Source of the DNA: an uncultured Collinsella sp.
GTDB lineage: Bacteria > Actinomycetota > Coriobacteriia > Coriobacteriales > Coriobacteriaceae
Length of the DNA stretch: 11,172 bases
Direction of reading: 5' to 3'
Assembly (NCBI GenBank): GCA_900549335.1
Contig: UROJ01000023.1
Coordinates: 1 to 11,172, forward strand
The notes beneath the pieces are model-generated. The model was given only the letters and a program-made list of their open reading frames with translations. It had not been told where the DNA came from and made no database searches. Positions 6,466 through 11,172 of the stretch are shown here, one piece after another. A program made the translations under genes and the position numbers. The stretch's first letter is position 1. Each line of letters starts with the position of its first letter.

Positions 6466-9400
6466 CTAGGCCCGCGGTACGATCGGGCGGTTAACTTTGG
6501 CTAGCATATCAGAAGCGCACGAATCGAGCGCCCAACTCCGGAAAGCCGAGAACTCCATGCGCGAGCGCAAGCCCTCCAAATAGCGAATTGACCTGCTCAA
6601 TTGCACACGGCCGGGGTTTTCGGCCATCGCGATGCGACGGGTGTCGTCAAACCCCGAAACGCGACAGAAACCAAGCTCTTCGAAGATTCCCAGGCCACTT
6701 TCCACCGAGCGCTCGTCGACCGGCGTGCGAGCATCGATGGCAAGGCACATCTGCGCGATGTCGATATCGCTTGCGCAGAATGAATCATCCCCGGTCTTAC
6801 CGCGGTTGGAGCGCCACATGGTCTGCAACGCACGATAGAGTGTGACGAGTTCGTCGCGCTCGGGTGCGTAGCAGTCGAGCAGGCGCTCGTTGATGCGGGC
6901 GTCGCGCGACGAATAGAGCAGGTGGATCACGGCGGGCTGTCCGTCACGACCGGCACGCCCGCTCATCTGGTTGAACTCAATGGCGCCAAACGGCATGTGG
7001 TACAGCACGACATGGCGGATATCGGGCAGATTGACACCCTCGCCAAAGGCAGAGGTCGAGACGATGCAGCTGAGGCTTCCGTCTCGGAATGCTTCCTCCA
7101 CGCGGCGGCGATCGGAGCGCGCAAGCCCCGCGTTATAGAACGCGATATGGGTTGCGCAATCGGGCACACGCTTGCGCAACGTCTTGGCGAGCGCCACGGA
7201 CTGGTCGCGCGAATTGACGTAAATGACGGTCTTCTCCCCCGTCGCCACGATCGACACCAAACGGTTCTCGCGGCTCGCAAGGTCGCGGTCGTCCTCGAGC
7301 TGCAGGTTCTCGCGCACCGTCTCGTCGACCACCGTGCGAGTAATCGGCAGCATGCGGGCAAGCTCGGCCACGACCGGAGCCGTCGCGGTGGCCGTCGCAG
7401 CCATAACAACCGGGTCGCCCAGGGCTTTGAGGATATCGGGCATGTCGAGATAGGCGCTGCGGTCGCCGCCCTTGGCAAGGCCGGCGTGGTGCGCCTCATC
7501 GATAACGACAAAGCCGATGCGGCCCGAACGCGCGAAGCGGTCACGGTGGATAGATAGGAACTCGGGCGTCGTGAGCACGATACCGGTGCGGCCCGAAGCT
7601 AGGCCGGCGAACACATCATCGCGTGCGGCCTCCACGGTCTCGCCGGTCAGCACGCCAACGCCAATGCCAAGCGCTGCCATCGTCGACGAGAGGTGATAGG
7701 CCTGGTCGGCAACAAGCGCGCGCAGCGGATAGACAAAGATGCTCGCACGTCCGCGAAGGACAGCCTCGCGCGCAGCATGTACATGGAAGATGAGCGACTT
7801 GCCGCGCCCCGTTCCCATAACGGCCAGAACACTTTGGTGATCGGCCAGGGCATCGAGCGCCTCGACCTGCGCGCGGTGCGGCTGGTTCGAGCCGATAAAG
7901 CTATGGATAAGCGAGCGCGTGAGCTCAGCATAAGAAAGCTGGGCGAGCGTCTCGCGTTTACGCGACTCCAGGCGCAGGCCAGAATCCGCCGGTTGCACGC
8001 CGCGGCGAAGTTCACATGCCGGATCGTCGATATTGGACGCCGTGGTATCGCGCACCAAGACATCTTTGATCATGAGCTTGGGCTTCACACGTCCCTGCCA
8101 ATGCTCGGCCACGGCCTCGAACACCAAGTCGACGGCGCTGTCGCAATTGATGAGCCTATCGATTTGCGGCACGCGGAACATAATGGCCGGCACGCTCGCG
8201 GCACCATCGGTCGCCACAAAGCGCATGTGCTCGCCGGTTTTGCCCACCACGGCGCGATCGCACATCGTCACGCCCTCGGCGGCCAGCAGCGGCACCTTGT
8301 TGCCCTGGCCAAACGGCTCAAGACGGGAAATCTGCTCTATAGTCTCGATATTCAGCTCGGAAAGGTCGACCGTGGCGGCAACCTCGTCGATGTCTTCAAA
8401 GTCCTCGGCGGGAATCTCCGATAGCACGGCGGAAAGGCGACGACGGAATTCATCGAGCTTGGATGCCTCGATGGTCACACCCACCGCACCGGCATGTCCG
8501 CCGCGACGAATCAGCAGGTCGGAACAGCGCTCGACGGCGTCAAACAGGTTAACTTTGCCCACCGAGCGACCAGAGCCGCGCGCGATACCGTCCTCGATCG
8601 AGAACAGCAGCGCCGGCACGTGATAGCGGTTGGTCAGACGGCTTGCCACGATGCCCTTGACACCCTCGTGCCAGCCTTCGCCGCCCACGACGATCGCGCG
8701 TCCGCCGTCATAGGTCTCCTCGACCTTTGCCATGGCATCGCGCGTGAGCTCCGCCTCGATCTCACGGCGCTGGCGGTTGATTTCCTCGAGCTCAGCCGCC
8801 AGCGCGCTTGCTTCGATGGGATTGCGGGCAAGCAGCAGGTCGAGCGCCAGCTTGGGATCGGCCATGCGGCCGGCAGCGTTTAAGCGGGGAATGAGCGAGA
8901 ATGACAGGCCATCCGCCGTAATGCTCGAAAGGTCCGCCTTGGCAAGCGCGGCAAGCGCGATATAGCCGGGGCGAGCGGTTACGCGCATCTGCTGGATGCC
9001 CTCGGCAACCAGCGCGCGGTTCTCGGGCGTGAGCGGCATCATATCGGACACGGTGCCCAGCGCCGCGACCTCGATTAGCGAACGCCAATACGACGGCTTG
9101 CCCAGGCGCTCACCTAGGACTTGCACCAGCTTGAGCGCCACACCAGCACCGGCAAGCTCGCGCGAGGGGCCCTCGTCCTCGAGCTTGGGGTCGGTCAGGG
9201 GCATACCCTGCGGCACCTGGTCGGAGGGCTCGTGATGGTCCGTGACCACCAAATCGATCCCCAGGCTCTCCAGATAGGAAACCTCTTCCTTGGCGGCAAT
9301 GCCGTTATCGACGGTCACGATCAGCTGGGGGCGAGCGAGCTCGTTAACGCGGTCGAGTGCCGCGCGCGAAAGACCGTAGCCCTCATCAAAGCGATGCGGA

Positions 9401-9753
9401 ATAAACGGCGTGACATCGGCGCCAAACGTGCGCAGTGCCTCGGTCAACAGGCAGGTCGACGTAATGCCGTCAACGTCAAAATCGCCAAAGACTGCAATGT
9501 GCTCGTGGTTGCGAATAGCACGCTCGACGCGGTCGGCAACGACCGACATGCCCGGGATAATGAGTGGGTCGGCCCAGTCGCGATCGAGCGAAGGCGTCAA
9601 AAACAATTGGCCCTCTTTGATGGAGCCGATGCCGTGCGCGACCATAATGCGCGCCACCAGTCCGGGAATGCCCAGACCAGCCGAAAGCTCCTTTTCGAGC
9701 CCGGGGTTTTGCTGAGCGACCGCCCAGCGATGCGTCGTCTTAAGCGATGACAT
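6466..9753 (-). CDS. recJ: RecJ single-strand exonuclease fused to an SF2 (RecQ-like) helicase
   Basis: The 1095-residue product is a natural fusion. The N-terminal half (about 1-575) is RecJ, a 5'-3' single-strand DNA exonuclease of the DHH family: DFDVDG (91-96), VDNG (148-151), DHHE (172-175), GTVSDMMPL (233-241), the DHHA1 motif GGHAGAVG (418-425) and an OB-like region (about 485-575). The C-terminal half is a DExH helicase: Walker A GTGRGKS (647-653), DEAH (752-755), TATAT (787-791) and QMSGRAGRDG (929-938), then about 150 residues of unassigned tail. Canonical RecJ is about half this length. No compact four-cysteine zinc site is seen after the helicase core. The ATG at 9753 was chosen because RecJ homology begins soon after; an upstream GTG at 9798 has no good ribosome site. 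It heads the rel-containing unit. Intact motifs in both halves argue against a sequencing artefact. Confidence 0.93.
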   Translation of the reverse strand: MSSLKTTHRWAVAQQNPGLEKELSAGLGIPGLVARIMVAHGIGSIKEGQLFLTPSLDRDWADPLIIPGMSVVADRVERAIRNHEHIAVFGDFDVDGITSTCLLTEALRTFGADVTPFIPHRFDEGYGLSRAALDRVNELARPQLIVTVDNGIAAKEEVSYLESLGIDLVVTDHHEPSDQVPQGMPLTDPKLEDEGPSRELAGAGVALKLVQVLGERLGKPSYWRSLIEVAALGTVSDMMPLTPENRALVAEGIQQMRVTARPGYIALAALAKADLSSITADGLSFSLIPRLNAAGRMADPKLALDLLLARNPIEASALAAELEEINRQRREIEAELTRDAMAKVEETYDGGRAIVVGGEGWHEGVKGIVASRLTNRYHVPALLFSIEDGIARGSGRSVGKVNLFDAVERCSDLLIRRGGHAGAVGVTIEASKLDEFRRRLSAVLSEIPAEDFEDIDEVAATVDLSELNIETIEQISRLEPFGQGNKVPLLAAEGVTMCDRAVVGKTGEHMRFVATDGAASVPAIMFRVPQIDRLINCDSAVDLVFEAVAEHWQGRVKPKLMIKDVLVRDTTASNIDDPACELRRGVQPADSGLRLESRKRETLAQLSYAELTRSLIHSFIGSNQPHRAQVEALDALADHQSVLAVMGTGRGKSLIFHVHAAREAVLRGRASIFVYPLRALVADQAYHLSSTMAALGIGVGVLTGETVEAARDDVFAGLASGRTGIVLTTPEFLSIHRDRFARSGRIGFVVIDEAHHAGLAKGGDRSAYLDMPDILKALGDPVVMAATATATAPVVAELARMLPITRTVVDETVRENLQLEDDRDLASRENRLVSIVATGEKTVIYVNSRDQSVALAKTLRKRVPDCATHIAFYNAGLARSDRRRVEEAFRDGSLSCIVSTSAFGEGVNLPDIRHVVLYHMPFGAIEFNQMSGRAGRDGQPAVIHLLYSSRDARINERLLDCYAPERDELVTLYRALQTMWRSNRGKTGDDSFCASDIDIAQMCLAIDARTPVDERSVESGLGIFEELGFCRVSGFDDTRRIAMAENPGRVQLSRSIRYLEGLRSRMEFSAFRSWALDSCASDMLAKVNRPIVPRA

Positions 9754-9805
9754 AGGCGCCCACCCCCGATAGGGGCAGGTCGCCGCGATACCTCTCACGG
9801 TTCAT
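9740..9805 (-). CDS. Possible 21-residue upstream ORF overlapping the recJ-fusion start
   Basis: A minus-strand ATG at 9805 has AGGA 9 nt upstream (9815-9818) and reads 21 codons to a TAA at 9740-9742, ending 14 nt inside the recJ-fusion gene in another frame. The peptide (starting MNRERYRGDLP) resembles no family known to me. The recJ start itself has only a G-rich stretch ahead of it, so translation of this short frame could feed ribosomes to it by coupling. Chance occurrence remains possible. Confidence 0.3.
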   Translation of the reverse strand: MNRERYRGDLPLSGVGAYVIA

Positions 9806-10027
9806 AGCGATGAGTCCTCTGTGTATGCCCGCTTCGGCAGGCAGATCTGTTGAACGGATTTATTATACCGTGCGGCACGGACGCAGAACCTCGCAGCGCG
9901 CCGCGGTTTCGGTAAACGATGACGGTAATACCCTCGAAATAATCGAGCGTTTCAGCCGCACAGACACATACGAGCGTCTAGCATATCCATACAAACGAGT
10001 TCGCGGATAAAGGGAGTCACGGGGCAT
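9806..10027. other. Divergent intergenic region, recJ unit and transporter
   Basis: It holds the leftward TATAAT and, on the plus side, no clear promoter. Two small inverted repeats stand out: GCCCGC/GGCAGGC-type pairing around 9827-9842, close to the recJ leader, and CTCGA/TCGAG at 9933-9937 and 9943-9947, which could be an operator for the transporter. A 66-codon plus-strand frame (9810-10010) has no ribosome site, overlaps the promoter and uses unusual codons for this genome, so it is not called. Confidence 0.45.
9862..9867 (-). promoter_or_regulatory. -10 element of the recJ-rel unit
   Basis: A perfect minus-strand TATAAT lies about 110 bp upstream of the recJ-fusion ATG and about 57 bp before the small upstream ORF. 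The bases at -35 (GGTTCT at 9885-9890 with 17-bp spacing) match poorly. The transcript would carry a leader of roughly 100 nt that includes the short ORF. Confidence 0.5.
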
Positions 10028-11026
10028 ATGAAGCAATGGGCTGGACTGGGAAAGTTCCTCGCGGGGCATATGCAGGTCATCGTTCCGATTTGCGTGGCGC
10101 TCGGCGTGCTCTTTCCCCATCAGATCGGCGTACTCAAACCCATCGTTCCCGCCCTCTTCGCCTTTATGACGTTCCAAGGTGCGCTCAGCAACACCTTCCA
10201 CCAGATAGCTGAGGTGTTCCGCCGTCCGCTGCACCTGATTTTGGCGCTGCTCGTCTCGGCGGTGCTCATTCCCATAGCAGCCTATGCCATGGGATCGCTG
10301 TTCTTTGGCTCCAATCCCAACCTTGTCTGCGGCATCGTGCTCGAGTACAGCGTACCCGTGGCGGTCACTGCCTTTATGTGGATTAGCATGTTCGGCGGCA
10401 ACGGCCCGCTCGCGCTCACCATTATCCTGACGTCCTCGGTTATCTCGCCTGTGACGATTCCGCTCACGCTGAAGCTCTTGCTGGGTGCCACCGTCTCGAT
10501 CGATGTGCCGAGCATGATGCAGGACATGGCCTTTATGATCGCCATCCCCGCCGTGCTCGGCATCATGATCAACGAGCTCACGCGTGGATGGGGACACGAG
10601 AAGCTCTCCCCCGCGCTCTCGCCCGCCTGCAAGTTCATGATGATGGGCGTTATCGCCTCCAACTCCACCGCCATGAGCGAATACGTGCTGCACATGAACG
10701 CGGTGCGCCTGGAAGTCGCTCTCTTTATTTTGACCTTCGCCATCAGCGGCTTTGTCGTCGGTTTTCTGGTCGCCCGTGCGCTGCATCTGCCATATAGCGA
10801 GACGACTACCATGTGCTTTACCTGCGGCATGCGTAACATCTCTTCGGGCGCCGTCATCGCCACGCAATACTTTCCGGGCGAAGTCGTGTTTCCCGTCATG
10901 TGCGGAACGTTGTTTCAGCAGGTGCTCGCCTCGCTTATCGGGCACCTCTTTGAGCGTCTGACCGGCGAGGAGCGCGCCGCTCAGCGCAAGCGTGTCGAGG
11001 CCGGCCGCGATGCAATGGCGCGCTAA
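10028..11026 (+). CDS. BASS-family (bile acid:sodium symporter fold) membrane transporter
   Basis: The 332-residue protein is very hydrophobic, with about nine or ten membrane segments (roughly 15-30, 37-53, 68-92, 97-121, 127-152, 164-183, 199-221, 226-250, 257-281, 286-307) and a charged cytoplasmic tail. The broken-helix motif CGMRNISSG (266-274) and the GN...SP segment (124-141) match the BASS core. Family members import bile acids or other organic anions, often with sodium. Here the residues corresponding to the sodium ligands of ASBT from Neisseria appear replaced, so ion coupling and substrate are open. The ATG at 10028 has GGAG 11 nt upstream, a long spacing; Met15 (10070), preceded by the same CGGGGCAT word, is an alternative. 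It is divergent from recJ and stands alone. Confidence 0.82.
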   Translation: MKQWAGLGKFLAGHMQVIVPICVALGVLFPHQIGVLKPIVPALFAFMTFQGALSNTFHQIAEVFRRPLHLILALLVSAVLIPIAAYAMGSLFFGSNPNLVCGIVLEYSVPVAVTAFMWISMFGGNGPLALTIILTSSVISPVTIPLTLKLLLGATVSIDVPSMMQDMAFMIAIPAVLGIMINELTRGWGHEKLSPALSPACKFMMMGVIASNSTAMSEYVLHMNAVRLEVALFILTFAISGFVVGFLVARALHLPYSETTTMCFTCGMRNISSGAVIATQYFPGEVVFPVMCGTLFQQVLASLIGHLFERLTGEERAAQRKRVEAGRDAMAR

Positions 11027-11039
11027 ACCGTCCGCAGTG

Positions 11040-11067
11040 TGCGGGCGCTCACTTTACGATGCGAGCG
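11040..11067. terminator. Possible bidirectional stem-loop between convergent genes
   Basis: GGCGCTC (11044-11050) pairs with GAGCGCC (11063-11069) around a 12-nt loop, just after the transporter stop; a smaller CCGCA/TGCGG hairpin lies at about 11032-11044. The stem overlaps the stop codon of the minus-strand gene and no T-run follows, so its role as terminator is uncertain. Confidence 0.3.
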
Positions 11068-11172
11068 CCTCCAGATGTGCGCGGAGTCGCTCCGCATCGA
11101 CATCGAGCGTGGTCTCAGCATTGACCTGGGCCAAACGATAGCCGACAAAGTAGGGCGAAACCACCCAACGCG
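11054..11172 (-). CDS. C-terminal end of an unrecognised protein (partial)
   Basis: The last 38 codons of a minus-strand gene end in TAA at 11054-11056; the start lies beyond the right edge. The visible residues (RWVVSPYFVGYRLAQVNAET at the left, ending in HLEALAS) have normal protein composition, and the codons are GC-rich like the genes in the window, while the other two minus frames are implausible or hit a stop. I do not recognise the family. It converges with the transporter, 27 bp apart. Confidence 0.65.
   Translation of the reverse strand, partial: RWVVSPYFVGYRLAQVNAETTLDVDAERLRAHLEALAS

Noticed and set aside
5335..6504. 389-codon plus-strand ORF opposite rel
   Set aside because: It lies wholly antisense to rel, which has clear family motifs. 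Its open length comes from the codon bias of the opposite strand; it has no recognisable domain.
9810..10010. 66-codon plus-strand ORF just upstream of the transporter
   Set aside because: It has no ribosome site, overlaps the leftward TATAAT promoter, and uses codons such as AGA, ATA and CTA that the real genes here avoid. The last 30 residues look somewhat protein-like, so conservation would be worth a glance.
10020..10072. Exact 11-bp repeat CGGGGCATATG at both candidate transporter starts
   Set aside because: It is probably coincidence, from a His-Met codon pair and the start region; it only makes the start choice less certain.
9863..10945. 360-codon minus-strand ORF opposite the transporter
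   Set aside because: It is very hydrophilic and His/Asp/Gly/Arg-rich, the mirror image of a GC-rich membrane protein gene, and runs through the divergent promoter region.

Overview
Six protein genes, one tRNA gene and the 3' end of a seventh protein gene lie in this window, nearly all on the minus strand. The gene families, the GC-rich codon choice and a RecJ nuclease fused to a helicase suggest a Coriobacteriia genome, most likely Collinsella or a close relative. That placement is inference from family knowledge; no search was run.

Layout, left to right. Positions 1-441 hold no convincing protein gene. They contain a 23-nt copy of a tRNA 3' end with its own terminator, then a block of palindromes, then the terminator of an intact tRNA-Leu(CAA) at 442-528. 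The two tRNA-end copies form a direct repeat about 183 bp apart, which looks like the scar of an integration site or a decayed tandem tRNA. Upstream of the tRNA on the same strand is a cytosolic transglutaminase-like protein (568-2001) with its own promoter. A striking 92-nt nested inverted repeat (2141-2232) follows the stop of a class II fructose-bisphosphate aldolase gene (2253-3119).

Positions 3314-9753 form a minus-strand cluster read in the order recJ-helicase fusion, rel (bifunctional (p)ppGpp synthetase/hydrolase), MBL-fold hydrolase. The recJ - rel - MBL order is familiar from many Gram-positive genomes, where apt and dtd usually sit in the same cluster; here both are absent. The first two genes are 15 bp apart and are probably cotranscribed from a promoter with a perfect TATAAT at 9862-9867. 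A 21-codon upstream ORF overlaps the recJ start. The cluster joins recombination/repair, stringent-response signalling and a thiolester-type hydrolase, so co-expression is plausible but a shared pathway is not shown.

On the plus strand, divergent from recJ, lies a BASS-family (bile acid:sodium symporter fold) membrane transporter (10028-11026). By a by-eye alignment from memory, its residues at the positions of the two sodium sites of characterised members are replaced. It converges on the C-terminal end of an unrecognised minus-strand gene that runs off the right edge.

The most noteworthy items are the RecJ-SF2 helicase fusion, whose helicase half lacks several RecQ hallmarks, the tRNA-end duplication with its palindromic filler, the 92-nt nested palindrome, and the BASS protein with apparently lost sodium ligands. 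No CRISPR array, transposase or obvious defence system is present.
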